Shown in pieces: positions 32,885 to 41,747 of a DNA stretch of 47,527 nucleotides. A model generated the notes under the pieces. It searched no databases. It worked only from the letters and a program-made list of their open reading frames with translations, and was not told the DNA's origin. Position numbers and translations under genes: made by a program. The number at the start of each line of letters is the position of its first letter. Within the stretch, counting starts at the first letter, position 1. The stretch is from Clostridia bacterium (GTDB taxonomy: Bacteria; Bacillota; Clostridia; Oscillospirales; CAG-272): positions 1 to 47,527 of the forward strand of contig JAFRQK010000032.1 in NCBI GenBank assembly GCA_017428635.1, given 5' to 3'.

Positions 32885-33643
32885 ATGAACTATCAAGATA
32901 TCAACGCGGAAACCATCGACCGCTGGATCGACGAAGGGTGGGAGTGGGGAAAGCCGATCTCTCACGAAAAGTACGTCAGAGCCACGCAGGGAGACTGGGA
33001 ACTTTTGCTGACCCCGACGAAGCCCGTTCCGCGCCGCTGGTTCGGAGATCTCCACGGAAAAAAGGTACTCGGCCTTGCGAGCGGCGGCGGTCAGCAGATG
33101 CCCGTTTTCGCCGCGCTCGGCGCGGAGTGTACGGTCTTCGATTACTCGAAGAAACAGATCGAAAGCGATATCGCGGTCGCAGAACGGGAAGGATACGAGA
33201 TCCGCGCGATCCGAGGGGATATGACGAAGCCCCTGCCGTTCGGAGACGGGCAGTTCGATCTCATCTTTCACCCGGTGGCGAACTGTTACGTCAAAGACGT
33301 GAAAAGTATCTGGCGGGAGTGTTACAGAGTCCTGAAACCGGGCGGATATCTTGTGTCCGGGACGGATCATTTCGTCAATTATCTCGTGGACGCGGAAGAA
33401 AAAGAGATAATCAACTCTCTCCCGTTCGATCCGACGGTAAACGAAGATCAGAGAAAACAGCTTGAGGCGGACGACGCCGGGGTGCAGTTTTCACACACTA
33501 TCGAAGAACAGATAAACGGACAGCTCGAAGCGGGCTTTACTCTGCTTGAACTGTACGAGGACACAAACGGAGAAGGACGGCTTCACGAACTGAACGTCCC
33601 GACTTATCTGGCGATGAGATCGCGTAAGCCGATATTGAGGTGA
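32885..33643 (+). CDS. Class I SAM-dependent methyltransferase
   Basis: 252 residues from ATG 32885, chosen for the AAGGAGG at 32874-32880; the longer open frame starts inside the previous gene. Motif I is VLGLASGGGQQMPVFAALGA, close to the usual E/DxGxGxG; the acidic residue that ends strand 2 is in VFDYSKKQI; GDMTKPLPFGDGQFDLIFHPV is motif II-III, and ECYRVLKPGGYLVSGTDH is the typical post-III strand. The family includes small-molecule methyltransferases of the UbiE/Methyltransf_11 type. It follows the large SLH gene by 44 bases without a terminator between them, so the two may share a transcript; a link in function is not evident. Confidence 0.9.
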   Translation: MNYQDINAETIDRWIDEGWEWGKPISHEKYVRATQGDWELLLTPTKPVPRRWFGDLHGKKVLGLASGGGQQMPVFAALGAECTVFDYSKKQIESDIAVAEREGYEIRAIRGDMTKPLPFGDGQFDLIFHPVANCYVKDVKSIWRECYRVLKPGGYLVSGTDHFVNYLVDAEEKEIINSLPFDPTVNEDQRKQLEADDAGVQFSHTIEEQINGQLEAGFTLLELYEDTNGEGRLHELNVPTYLAMRSRKPILR

Positions 33644-33657
33644 TAAAATGAAAAAAG

Positions 33658-33861
33658 AGGATCAGCCTGCCGGACTACGTTTTCGAGTTCACCGCGGGCT
33701 CCGCGTTTTACACGCTGAACGGGGAGAGGCTTTATCTCGGATATAAGATCCGCCGGACGGACGGCGTTCCGATGATACCGCTGAATCTGATCGCTGAAAG
33801 CGCGGGATACGCCGTCGATTATTCGGACGTCAGACATGCCGCGGTTTACCCGAAAACGTGA
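33658..33861 (+). pseudogene. Remnant: last 66 codons of a GH99-like SLH gene
   Basis: Translated from 33658, the sequence reads RISLPDYVFEFTAGSAFYTL, continues through TDGVPMIPLNLIAESAGY and ends VYPKT at a stop. This is about 80% identical to the C-terminal end of the 1568-residue protein. An ATG with GAGGTGATAAA before it (33648) and two Lys codons, the typical beginning of an SLH gene here, stands directly upstream but in another frame. The simplest reading is a second gene copy reduced by a large internal deletion that joined its start to its end. Confidence 0.8.
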
Positions 33862-33866
33862 AAAAA

Positions 33867-33880
33867 CGGGCGTGAGCCCG
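33867..33880 (+). repeat. Small hairpin after the remnant
   Basis: CGGGC-GTGA-GCCCG with an A run before it but no T run after; possibly a decayed terminator. Confidence 0.45.
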
Positions 33881-33929
33881 CAATGATCAAGCCGACAATT
33901 CTTTATCAATAATACGTAAGGAGTTCAAA

Positions 33930-36614
33930 ATGAAAAAACTGTTTTGCCTGCTTTTGTCCCTCGTTATGTTCGCCGGGATCGTCGTGTCGGTCCTGCCCGC
34001 GGGCGCCGCGAAGGTCTCTTTCTCCGACGTCGCGGACGACCGCTGGAGCGCGTCCTCTGTCTCGTACGCCGTCAGCATGGGTTACATGAACGGCGTCGGG
34101 GGAGACAGATTCGACCCCTCGGGTCCCCTGACCCGCGCGATGGTCGCGACCGTCCTGTGGCGGCGCGAGGGATCTCCCGCGCCCGCCGCTCCGAGCGGAT
34201 TCGAGGACGTCCCCGATGGCAAGTGGTACACCGACGCCGTGGCGTGGGCGAAGGAAACGGGTATCGTCAACGGACTTACCCCGACGACGTTCGGACCCAA
34301 CTCATATATCACAAGAGAACAGCTCGGAACGATGCTCTTCCGTTTTTCGTCTTCCGCGCCGGTATCCGTACCGGAACGCGCCGACCTTTCGTCTTTTTCG
34401 GACGATGAAAAGGTCTCGGGCTGGGCCGACGAGGCGATGAAGTGGGCGGTCGAAGCGGGTCTGATCAACGGGATGAGCGGGAACCGTCTCGCTCCCGAAG
34501 GAAAGGCGACGCGCGAGCAGTTCGCGGCTATCATCGAGAGGTACGACAACACGTTCAAGCTGAAATACAATACTCCCGTCCTCCGTTCTCACTATACCGA
34601 GAAAGATTATCCGCTCGTGACTGACGCCGATTTCTACGTCAGCACGACCGGATCGGACGAGAACGACGGCTCCTTTGAGCATCCGTTCGCCACGTGGAAC
34701 AAAGCGGTCGAGGCCGTTCGCGCCGTCAAGGACGGGACCGAAGGGATCACCGTCGCCTTTATGGCGGGTAATTACGGTCCTCTCTCGGTCACGATGACAG
34801 CAGCGGATTCGGGAACGGAAGATTCTCCGATCACGTACTGCGCTTACGGCGACGGCGACGTGATATTCGACGACGGATTCACCGTCGCCGAGAGCGAATT
34901 CGTTCCGCTCGACGCGGAGGACGAAACTCTCTTTACGGGAAATAACAAAAGCAAGATAATGAAAGCGGATATTTCGGGCCGTCTCGTCGACTACGATCCC
35001 GTCTCCACGATGATCCTGAGCGACGACGGGATGTGCACCCTCGCCCGCTTCCCGAATGTTTACGACGACGGCTCCGACCAGCTCATCAGAGGAGCGAACA
35101 CGGTCGACGAAAACCATATCGTCATCAACTCGATCCTTTACAAAAACAGAATGAAGAATTACCACACGACGGACGGGCTCATCCTCTACGGGTACATCAC
35201 GCTCGGATGGTTCAAGGACTACATTCCGACCGGAGGCGTGCAGACCGACCCCGAAACGGGCGACTTTACGTTCTATATCCCGCATCCCGAAAACACCCGC
35301 GGCGGTCATCTGCGCTTTGAGGAATGGTTCCCCGTCGATTACTACCAGATATCGGTAGTCAATATCTCCGAGGAACTCGACAACAAGGGCGAATACTGGA
35401 TCGACCCCGACACGATGACGCTGTACGTTTACTCTCCGTCGGGCGATTACAATTTCACCGGCGGGAGCGGCGTGATGCTGAACCTCGGCGAAGCCGATCA
35501 TATCGCGCTGCGCGGACTCACTTTCAGAAACTCGGCGGGAAGGATGATCGAAGGGAACGGCAACGAAGATATCCGGATCGCGGGATGCAGATTCACCGGA
35601 TGCTCGGCGGATATTATGGTCGATATCGGAAACGTGAAGAATATCACCGTCAGGGACAGTGAATTCTCGAACGCCGCCAAGACCGCGCTCGATATCTGGG
35701 GCAACAGAACGAACGAGAGGTATTACGTCGACACGGGCGTCCGCATCGACAACAACCTCTTTACGAGGACCGGACTTGTGGTCGGGAACTCCGGCGCTCT
35801 CAGCATCGCAAGAACGTGCGGCACTCAGATCACTCACAACGAGTTCAGAAGGTGCTGCTGGGAAGGCGTCGACTTCAGAGGCGCGTGCGATATGATCGCC
35901 GAGTACAACGTGTTCGACGAAGTCTGCTGCAACGGCGACGACACCGGCGCTCTCAACAACTGGTCGAGCTACAACCTGTGCGGAAATATCATCAGGCACA
36001 ACCTCTTCGTCAGGATAAAGGGCGGCACGAACGGACGCTTCTGCGCGTACCTCGACGACTCCGCGGGCACCGGGATGTACTCGAACCTCTTCTTCGACTG
36101 CGACGAACCGCAGATGAATCACGATATCTGCAAAAACAACGAGTTCGTCAACAACGTAACGATCTTATCGGGATGGGTGGCATACAATACTCATACGATG
36201 GAATTCGTCGAGGAGGCGGTCGCGGCGGGCGATCTCGACGCCATCAGGAACGACGGATCCTACAAAAAATGGGTGAGCGAGCTGGCGATCTATGAATCCG
36301 ACCCGGAACTCAAGGCTGCCCTCGAGGCAAAGTGGCCCGCATTCTTCAGGATCACGACCGATCTCGACAGGGTCGGCGACGGAGAGTTCTGCCTGAACAA
36401 TTCGATCACCGTGACCGGAAACAGAGCGATCACCAAAACGGGCAAGTCCTGGTCCTTCAACGAGGTCATCTCGAAATATTCCGTCATTGAGGACAACATC
36501 GCGTACTCGGTCGAGCAGAACCCGCTGTTCGTAAACCCGACGCGCGGAGACTATCGCCTCCGCGACGGGGTCGAATTCCCCGACGTTGAGTTTGAGAGCA
36601 TGGGAAGATATTGA
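33930..36614 (+). CDS. SLH-anchored right-handed beta-helix protein
   Basis: 894 residues. Signal peptide (1-26, ending AGA), three SLH repeats (about 29-76, 88-136, 150-203), then DFYVSTTGSD near 233 and the helix. Typical rungs are LRGLTFRNSAG, IAGCRFTGCSAD, VRDSEFSNAAKT, THNEFRRCCWEGV, AEYNVFDEVC, IRHNLFVRIKG and MYSNLFFDCD. The closing signature is NPLFVNPTRGDYRLR with GRY at the end. The middle part (GYITLGWFKDY, FYIPHPENTRG) matches the gene at 18657 best. Start ATG with AAGGAG seven bases before. No clear promoter was found directly upstream; transcription may enter from the methyltransferase side. Substrate unknown. Confidence 0.92.
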   Translation: MKKLFCLLLSLVMFAGIVVSVLPAGAAKVSFSDVADDRWSASSVSYAVSMGYMNGVGGDRFDPSGPLTRAMVATVLWRREGSPAPAAPSGFEDVPDGKWYTDAVAWAKETGIVNGLTPTTFGPNSYITREQLGTMLFRFSSSAPVSVPERADLSSFSDDEKVSGWADEAMKWAVEAGLINGMSGNRLAPEGKATREQFAAIIERYDNTFKLKYNTPVLRSHYTEKDYPLVTDADFYVSTTGSDENDGSFEHPFATWNKAVEAVRAVKDGTEGITVAFMAGNYGPLSVTMTAADSGTEDSPITYCAYGDGDVIFDDGFTVAESEFVPLDAEDETLFTGNNKSKIMKADISGRLVDYDPVSTMILSDDGMCTLARFPNVYDDGSDQLIRGANTVDENHIVINSILYKNRMKNYHTTDGLILYGYITLGWFKDYIPTGGVQTDPETGDFTFYIPHPENTRGGHLRFEEWFPVDYYQISVVNISEELDNKGEYWIDPDTMTLYVYSPSGDYNFTGGSGVMLNLGEADHIALRGLTFRNSAGRMIEGNGNEDIRIAGCRFTGCSADIMVDIGNVKNITVRDSEFSNAAKTALDIWGNRTNERYYVDTGVRIDNNLFTRTGLVVGNSGALSIARTCGTQITHNEFRRCCWEGVDFRGACDMIAEYNVFDEVCCNGDDTGALNNWSSYNLCGNIIRHNLFVRIKGGTNGRFCAYLDDSAGTGMYSNLFFDCDEPQMNHDICKNNEFVNNVTILSGWVAYNTHTMEFVEEAVAAGDLDAIRNDGSYKKWVSELAIYESDPELKAALEAKWPAFFRITTDLDRVGDGEFCLNNSITVTGNRAITKTGKSWSFNEVISKYSVIEDNIAYSVEQNPLFVNPTRGDYRLRDGVEFPDVEFESMGRY

Positions 36615-36630
36615 CGTTTTCAAAGCAAAA

Positions 36631-36665
36631 AAGATCCGCGCCCTTCCCGGGCGCGGATCTTTTTC
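36631..36665. terminator. Bidirectional terminator between convergent genes
   Basis: Thirteen-base arms (36631-36643 and 36649-36661) around TTCCC, A run before and T run after. Confidence 0.92.
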
Positions 36666-36680
36666 TTTACCGTTTGTCTT

Positions 36681-37217
36681 TCATAAGGTAACGGGATCTG
36701 TCCGGGGGGCGATCCCGTCGAGCGTTTTCTGCCCGATCTGAAGTATCCCGTCGTCGATCACGGCGAAGACGACATCTACCCTGTTCCCCTCGTCGAGGAA
36801 GTCCCGGCACGCCCGGAGCGCGACGCGCCACGCGAGATCGGCGGGATAACCGAATATCCCCGCTGAGATCAGCGGGAAGCCTATCGAGAGGCACCCGTTC
36901 TCACGGGCGAGCTCGAGCGACCGTCGGTACGCGCCGTACAGCTGTTCCGGCTCGCCGCGTTCGCCGCCTCTCCACACGGGTCCGACGGCGTGGATCACGT
37001 ACTTCGATCTCAGTGCGAACCCCGGCGTGATAACGGCGGACCCGGTGGCGCAGCCGCCTATCCGGTCGCACGCAGCCTGAAGCTTCTCGCGCCCCGCGGC
37101 GGCGAAGATCGCCCCGCAGACGCCGCCTCCCGCCCGAAGACCCTCGTTCGCGGCGTTGACGATCGCGTCTGTCGAAAGGTCCGTGATGCCGATCTTTTTG
37201 ATCTCAATGGAACCCAT
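36681..37217 (-). CDS. Macro-domain protein, probable ADP-ribose binding/deacetylase
   Basis: 178 residues from the ATG at 37217, chosen for the GGAGG seven bases upstream; the longer frame lacks one. It is a stand-alone macro domain: DAIVNAANEGLRAGGGVCGAIFAAAG is the ADP-ribose loop (the common Asp of GGGVDGAI is Cys here), VIHAVGPVWRGG and SIGFPLISAGIFGYP are the other two conserved stretches. Relatives remove O-acetyl or ADP-ribose groups, or only bind the ligand. There is no partner gene such as a sirtuin or ADP-ribosyltransferase beside it. Its -10 is TATAAT (37258-37253 on the minus strand) with TGG before it. Confidence 0.9.
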   Translation of the reverse strand: MGSIEIKKIGITDLSTDAIVNAANEGLRAGGGVCGAIFAAAGREKLQAACDRIGGCATGSAVITPGFALRSKYVIHAVGPVWRGGERGEPEQLYGAYRRSLELARENGCLSIGFPLISAGIFGYPADLAWRVALRACRDFLDEGNRVDVVFAVIDDGILQIGQKTLDGIAPRTDPVTL

Positions 37218-37318
37218 GTTTCCTCCGTCGGCTGAAGTTATTTCCAATGATAATTATACCATATCCGGGCGGAAAAATCATCCCGCGATACGGGTAACGA
37301 TTTGCTTACGTTCCGCTA

Positions 37319-37347
37319 TTGCGCAAAATGAAAGAGTGTGCTATAAT
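37319..37347 (+). promoter_or_regulatory. Possible promoter of the 58-residue gene
   Basis: TTGCGC (37319-37324), 17 bases, TATAAT (37342-37347). The -35 box is weak. Confidence 0.4.
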
Positions 37348-37378
37348 ATGCAAAATTCAGGAAGGGAGAGCGACCGTT

Positions 37379-37555
37379 ATGAGGCAGACGGACTGGGAAT
37401 CCCTCTCGCGGGAGGAAAAGAAAAAGCAGCTCTTCCTGAAACAGAAGGACCTGCTCGAAACGTTTCTCAAAAGCGGGGCGATCTCCCGCGCGCAGTACGA
37501 AAAAAGCTATAACGACATGAATGAGAAGTTGGGGATATCAAGCCCGGAAAACTGA
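37379..37555 (+). CDS. Small protein of unknown function
   Basis: 58 residues from ATG 37379, with GAAGGGAG eight bases before it and a TATAAT at 37342. It begins MRQTDWESLS and is rich in Lys and Glu; the second half, LLETFLKSGAISRAQYEKSYNDM, looks like a two-helix hairpin. No membrane helix or cysteine. The pattern LxxFLxxGAIxxxQYxKS resembles the small SHOCT-type C-terminal oligomerisation motif, though I cannot be sure. Cytoplasmic. Confidence 0.7.
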   Translation: MRQTDWESLSREEKKKQLFLKQKDLLETFLKSGAISRAQYEKSYNDMNEKLGISSPEN

Positions 37556-37603
37556 AAAACGGCGTGTTTTCGCTGTGCCTGCGTATCCCGTGACGGAGCA
37601 TTG

Positions 37604-37632
37604 TTGAACATATCCCCGCCGTGTGATATAAT
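37604..37632 (+). promoter_or_regulatory. Promoter of the SpoIIE-type phosphatase gene
   Basis: TTGAAC (37604-37609), 17 bases, TATAAT (37627-37632), with TGA before the -10 box. Confidence 0.8.
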
Positions 37633-37662
37633 TGAAACAACAAAACGAATCTGCGAGGGCGT

Positions 37663-39858
37663 ATGAAAAAAGAAAAAAGAAAAGCCTATCACAGCATACG
37701 GGGTAAGATATTCAACCTCGTTCTTATAACGATCATACTGATGATGGCGGCGTACACCGCCGTTATCGTCTATCAGTCTGTCAAGCTGACCGATCTCGTG
37801 CGCGGCACGAGCGATTCGCAGAAGGAGTCCATCTCCTCGATCTCCGAGGAGACGATGGCCGCCGTTCTGGACGCCAATATGATCCAGAGCACGCAGATGG
37901 AGGCGTATATCGCCGGGGACGTCTTCGGCGACGCGTCGCGCGTCGTGAAGATCGTTGCGGATTATACCGGCAAGCTCCTCGCCGACCCGGAGAACTACCC
38001 CATCCGCGAAGTCGCGCCGCCCGATATGGCGAAGGACGGGGAGATCAGCCTTCAGGTGCTGACGGAGGAAGGGGTCGACGTCTCCTCCCCCGCGATCAGG
38101 GACAAACTGGGGGTCATCGGCAACCTTACCGAACTCATGACCGCCGTTTACGCCGACGCGAACGTGGATTCGTGCTACGTTGCGCTTCCCGAGGGCGTAA
38201 TGCTCCTCGTGGACAATCACTCCTCCTCGAAATTCGACGCGGACGGCAACGTGATCCCGATTCCGATCCGCGAAAGGCAGTGGTACACCGGCGCTGCGGA
38301 GGCGGGAGAACTGTACTATACGGACGTGACCTCCGACCTGTACACGGGCGAGATCAGCATCATGTGCTCCCTTCCCGTTTACTGCGACGGAGAACTCGTC
38401 GCAGTCGTCGGAGCCGACCTGTTCCTGAACGACGTGTCCGCGGCGGTCAACGCCACCATGAAAAGCGGCAGTTTCATCTGCATCGTCAACAAAAACGGCC
38501 ACGTTCTCTTTTCTCCGCAGACGGAGGGCGTATTCAGAGTGCTGCCCGAGGACGAGGCGAAGGATCTCAGAAACACGGACAACGAACAGCTTTCCTCTTT
38601 CGTGTGCGATTCGCTTGAGACGACCACCGAACTTCGTCTGATCGAAGTAGACGGAGAGCTCTGTTACGTTACCGGATCTCCGATCGACAACGTCGGATGG
38701 GCCGTGCTCAGCGTCGTTCCGAAGTCGCTCGCGGATCAGCCCGCCGCCGCTATGCTCGAACGGTTCAACTCCATTCAGAGCGACGCGACGGATACCTTCT
38801 ACCGGGCGATGAAGAACGCCGCCGTCACGATAATCGTACTGCTCGCCGTAGTTGTCGTCCTTGCGATCGCCGCCGCCGTCATACTGTCGAAACGCATAGT
38901 AAAACCGCTCTCCGCGATCACGAACAGAGTTCAGTCTCTCGGCGGGGACGACCTGCGGTTTTCCATGGAAGACGCCTACCGTACGAACGACGAGATCGAA
39001 GTTCTGGCGGAGTCCTTCTCCATGCTTTCCGGCAAGACTCTCGAGTACATTTCGGAGGTTAAAAACGTCACCGCGGAGAAGGAGCGCATCGGCGCGGAAC
39101 TGTCTCTGGCGACGCGCATCCAGGCGGATATGCTTCCGAGCATCTTCCCCGCGTTCCCCGACCGTTCCGAGTTCGACATATACGCATCAATGGATCCTGC
39201 GAAAGAGGTCGGAGGCGACTTCTACGACTTTTTCACCGTTGACGACGATCATCTGTGCGTGTTCATCGCGGACGTATCGGGCAAGGGCGTCCCCGCGGCG
39301 CTCTTCATGATGGCGTCGATGATCATTCTGGCGAACAACGCCAAGATGGGTAAAAGCCCCGCGCAGATACTGACCGATTCCAACGCGGCAATCTGCTCGC
39401 ATAACCGCGAGGAGATGTTCGTTACCGTGTGGCTGGGGATCCTGGAGATCTCCACAGGAAAGATCACGGCGGCAAACGCGGGACACGAATACCCGGCGCT
39501 GAAGATGCCGGACGGCTTCTTCGAGCTGCTTAAAGACAAGCACGGTTTCGTCATGGGCGGAATGGACGGCGTAAAATACAAGGAATACGAGATCGAAATG
39601 AAGCCCGGCTCAAAGCTGTTCCTGTATACGGACGGAGTTCCCGAGGCGACCGACGCGGATAAGGATCTTTTCGGTACGGAACGGATGCTCTCCGCTCTGA
39701 ACGGATCGTCCGAAGCTCCGCCGAAGGAGATCCTCGGGGCTGTCCGCGGCGCGGTGGACGGTTTCGTCCGCGACGCGGAGCAGTTCGACGATCTTACGAT
39801 GGTTTGCCTTGAATACCGCGGCCCGGGCGGAAAAGAAGAAAAAGAAAACGAAGAATAA
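37663..39858 (+). CDS. Membrane PP2C/SpoIIE phosphatase with Cache sensor and HAMP
   Basis: 731 residues. Membrane helix 1 (about 17-37), a 345-residue outside domain of double-Cache type (with QWYTGAAEAGELYYTDVTSD, the usual ligand-pocket region), membrane helix 2 (about 386-409), HAMP (about 410-462), a short coil, then a SpoIIE/RsbU phosphatase domain (about 475-725). Metal residues are visible in EVGGDFYDFF (about 514-523), ADVSGKGVPAALFM and LYTDGVPEATD. Relatives dephosphorylate an anti-sigma-factor antagonist and so release a sigma factor. No such antagonist, kinase or sigma gene is adjacent, so the target lies elsewhere. It may let an outside small molecule control surface genes; that is inference. 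Confidence 0.93.
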   Translation: MKKEKRKAYHSIRGKIFNLVLITIILMMAAYTAVIVYQSVKLTDLVRGTSDSQKESISSISEETMAAVLDANMIQSTQMEAYIAGDVFGDASRVVKIVADYTGKLLADPENYPIREVAPPDMAKDGEISLQVLTEEGVDVSSPAIRDKLGVIGNLTELMTAVYADANVDSCYVALPEGVMLLVDNHSSSKFDADGNVIPIPIRERQWYTGAAEAGELYYTDVTSDLYTGEISIMCSLPVYCDGELVAVVGADLFLNDVSAAVNATMKSGSFICIVNKNGHVLFSPQTEGVFRVLPEDEAKDLRNTDNEQLSSFVCDSLETTTELRLIEVDGELCYVTGSPIDNVGWAVLSVVPKSLADQPAAAMLERFNSIQSDATDTFYRAMKNAAVTIIVLLAVVVVLAIAAAVILSKRIVKPLSAITNRVQSLGGDDLRFSMEDAYRTNDEIEVLAESFSMLSGKTLEYISEVKNVTAEKERIGAELSLATRIQADMLPSIFPAFPDRSEFDIYASMDPAKEVGGDFYDFFTVDDDHLCVFIADVSGKGVPAALFMMASMIILANNAKMGKSPAQILTDSNAAICSHNREEMFVTVWLGILEISTGKITAANAGHEYPALKMPDGFFELLKDKHGFVMGGMDGVKYKEYEIEMKPGSKLFLYTDGVPEATDADKDLFGTERMLSALNGSSEAPPKEILGAVRGAVDGFVRDAEQFDDLTMVCLEYRGPGGKEEKENEE

Positions 39859-39872
39859 AACGCGCGGGAATT

Positions 39873-39911
39873 CCCCGACCCGTCCGGCTGCGGCCGCGGG
39901 TCGGGGCTTTT
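39873..39911 (+). terminator. Terminator after the SpoIIE-type gene
   Basis: CCCCGACCCG (39873-39882) and CGGGTCGGGG (39897-39906) around a GC-rich 14-base loop, then CTTTT. Confidence 0.85.
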
Positions 39912-39914
39912 CGT

Positions 39915-39943
39915 TTGAACGGCGCGGCGATGTATGATATAAT
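39915..39943 (+). promoter_or_regulatory. Promoter of the SLH/GH88-105-like gene
   Basis: TTGAAC (39915-39920), 17 bases, TATAAT (39938-39943) preceded by TATGA. Confidence 0.82.
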
Positions 39944-39975
39944 TGATATGATAACGGCGTCACGGAGGGAACGAT

Positions 39976-41625
39976 ATGAAAAGACCGATCTCATTTCTGC
40001 TTGCGGTTTTAACTGCCGCGGCGTTTTTTGCCGCTGCCGCCGTCCCCGCGCTCGCCGAAAACGCGCCGTTCGTTGACGTGGCGAAGGACAGATGGAGCCG
40101 CGGCGCGATAGAATACGTTTTCTCACGCGGTATTATGAGAGGAGTGGGCGGCGGAAGATTCGATCCCGTGGGAACGACGACCCGCGCGATGGTCGTCACG
40201 GTCCTGTGGCGCGCCGAGGGCGAACCCGAACCCGCCGCGCCGAGCGGCTTTTCGGACGTTCCGGCAAACGCGTGGTTCGCCGACGCCGTAGCGTGGGCGA
40301 AGTCGAAGGGCGTCGTCAACGGCGTCAGCGAGACGGCCTTCGATCCGAACGGGAATATCACGAGAGAGCAGCTGGCGGCGATCCTTTTCCGCTTCTGCGA
40401 CGCGAAAAATCTGTTCGTTGACGAACCCGGCGACCTGTCGGGCTTTGCCGATCGCGGAAAGATCAGTTCTTACGCCCAAGAGGCCGTCGGCTGGGCGGTC
40501 GGCGCGGGCCTTATCGGCGGAGTCGCGAAAGACCGCCTCGAACCCCGCGGTTTTGCGACGAGAGAGCAGGTCGCGACGGTCCTTATGCGTTTCGATACGA
40601 CCGAATTCACCCCGCTCGCGGACTTTTACCGGCCGTACGTCGACCGGATAGCGGATTATTCGGAGGAAATGCTCCGCGGTGAGACGGCGCGCCTCGGCGC
40701 GGATCCGACCTCCACCCTCGCTGATCTTCACGTCTGGGGCAACGGGCTTATCCTCATGGGGCTCGCCGAACTCGGCAGATACGAAGCGGTAGAGGAATAC
40801 GCGGACACGTGCCTCGACCATCACGACAGAAACGGAGCCGTTTCCGCCGACGCGGGCCTCGCCGGTTTCGCAATGCTCGAAATGTATGAGCGTACGGGTG
40901 AAGAAAAATACCTGACCCTCGCCCGCGAAGCGCTCGCCGGGATCCTCGAAAGACCCACCGACGCGTACGGCGAGATAAAATACGACAGAAACGACAATAC
41001 CGACGTTTACGTTGACGGCACCGGCATGGTGACGCCGCTACTCGCCCGCTGGGGAGCGGAATTCGGCGACGCGGACGTGCGTGACACAGCCGTGCTTCAG
41101 GTGAGCAATTTCCTGAAAATGGGCGTAAATCCGAAGTACCGTTACGCGTATCACGGATACAACAGAGGCGGCGTTTTTCAGGGCGAGATGGGCTGGGGCA
41201 GAGGCACCGGCTACCTGATGCTCGCGATCGGGAGCGTGATGCGCTACTGCGGCGACGAAGAGATCAACGCGAAATGCGAGGAGTTCGTCGAATATACGTT
41301 CCGGCGGCTGAAACCGGATAACAAATTCGGGTGGACCCTGTCCGATCCCGACGCCGACTCCGATACTTCCGCGACGGGCAAGATCATGTGGGGAGTCATG
41401 ATGGCGAAGCAGGCGGGCCTCTGCTCCTGCGTCAGCGACAGGACGGTCAAGGCGATCGCGAAGGCGGGGCTGACCGACGTATACGACGGCATGGTGAAGG
41501 GATCCTCCGGCGGTTCCGGCGGATTCGGCTCCTACAGCGATCTGCACGACGAAAACACGAGTTACGGTCAGGGCGCGATGCTCTGCTTTTACGCCCTGTT
41601 CCTCCGTTATCTCGAAAACGGATGA
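39976..41625 (+). CDS. SLH-anchored six-hairpin glycosidase-like protein (GH88/GH105 type)
   Basis: 549 residues. Signal peptide (1-27), three SLH repeats (about 30-77, 89-137, 152-204; more distant from those of the beta-helix family), then an alpha/alpha-barrel of about 340 residues. Its family marks are DVYVDGTGMVTPLLARWG (the GH105 DxxxxxxP helix region), EMGWGRGTGYLMLAIGSVM (compare W-x-R-G-N-G-W in YteR-like enzymes) and SDTSATGKIMWGVMMAK. GH88/GH105 enzymes remove unsaturated uronic acids left by polysaccharide lyases, which would suit a surface rich in lyase-like beta-helix proteins. The exact linkage is inference. Single-gene unit with its own promoter; ribosome site CGGAGGG. Confidence 0.85.
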   Translation: MKRPISFLLAVLTAAAFFAAAAVPALAENAPFVDVAKDRWSRGAIEYVFSRGIMRGVGGGRFDPVGTTTRAMVVTVLWRAEGEPEPAAPSGFSDVPANAWFADAVAWAKSKGVVNGVSETAFDPNGNITREQLAAILFRFCDAKNLFVDEPGDLSGFADRGKISSYAQEAVGWAVGAGLIGGVAKDRLEPRGFATREQVATVLMRFDTTEFTPLADFYRPYVDRIADYSEEMLRGETARLGADPTSTLADLHVWGNGLILMGLAELGRYEAVEEYADTCLDHHDRNGAVSADAGLAGFAMLEMYERTGEEKYLTLAREALAGILERPTDAYGEIKYDRNDNTDVYVDGTGMVTPLLARWGAEFGDADVRDTAVLQVSNFLKMGVNPKYRYAYHGYNRGGVFQGEMGWGRGTGYLMLAIGSVMRYCGDEEINAKCEEFVEYTFRRLKPDNKFGWTLSDPDADSDTSATGKIMWGVMMAKQAGLCSCVSDRTVKAIAKAGLTDVYDGMVKGSSGGSGGFGSYSDLHDENTSYGQGAMLCFYALFLRYLENG

Positions 41626-41650
41626 AGATCCCCTCGTCGAAAAAGGTCGC

Positions 41651-41679
41651 TTTACGGCGGGGGGAAAATATGGTACAAT
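41651..41679 (+). promoter_or_regulatory. Promoter of the metallophosphoesterase gene
   Basis: TTTACG (41651-41656), 17 bases, TACAAT (41674-41679) with TGG before it. Confidence 0.6.
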
Positions 41680-41747
41680 ATGCGGTAAGGTACTGCGGGC
41701 CGGGTCCCGGCTCCGTATCGTCCGGATCTTATGAAAATGGAGGAGTC

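Noticed and set aside
34302-36122. A 606-codon minus-strand open frame opposite the beta-helix gene at 33930
   Set aside because: Mirror frame of a conserved coding sequence. Similar mirror frames appear opposite every paralogue, as expected from shared codon bias.
36681-37217. Macro domain as part of an ADP-ribosylation toxin or defence system
   Set aside because: No ADP-ribosyltransferase, sirtuin or partner gene nearby; it is a stand-alone gene.
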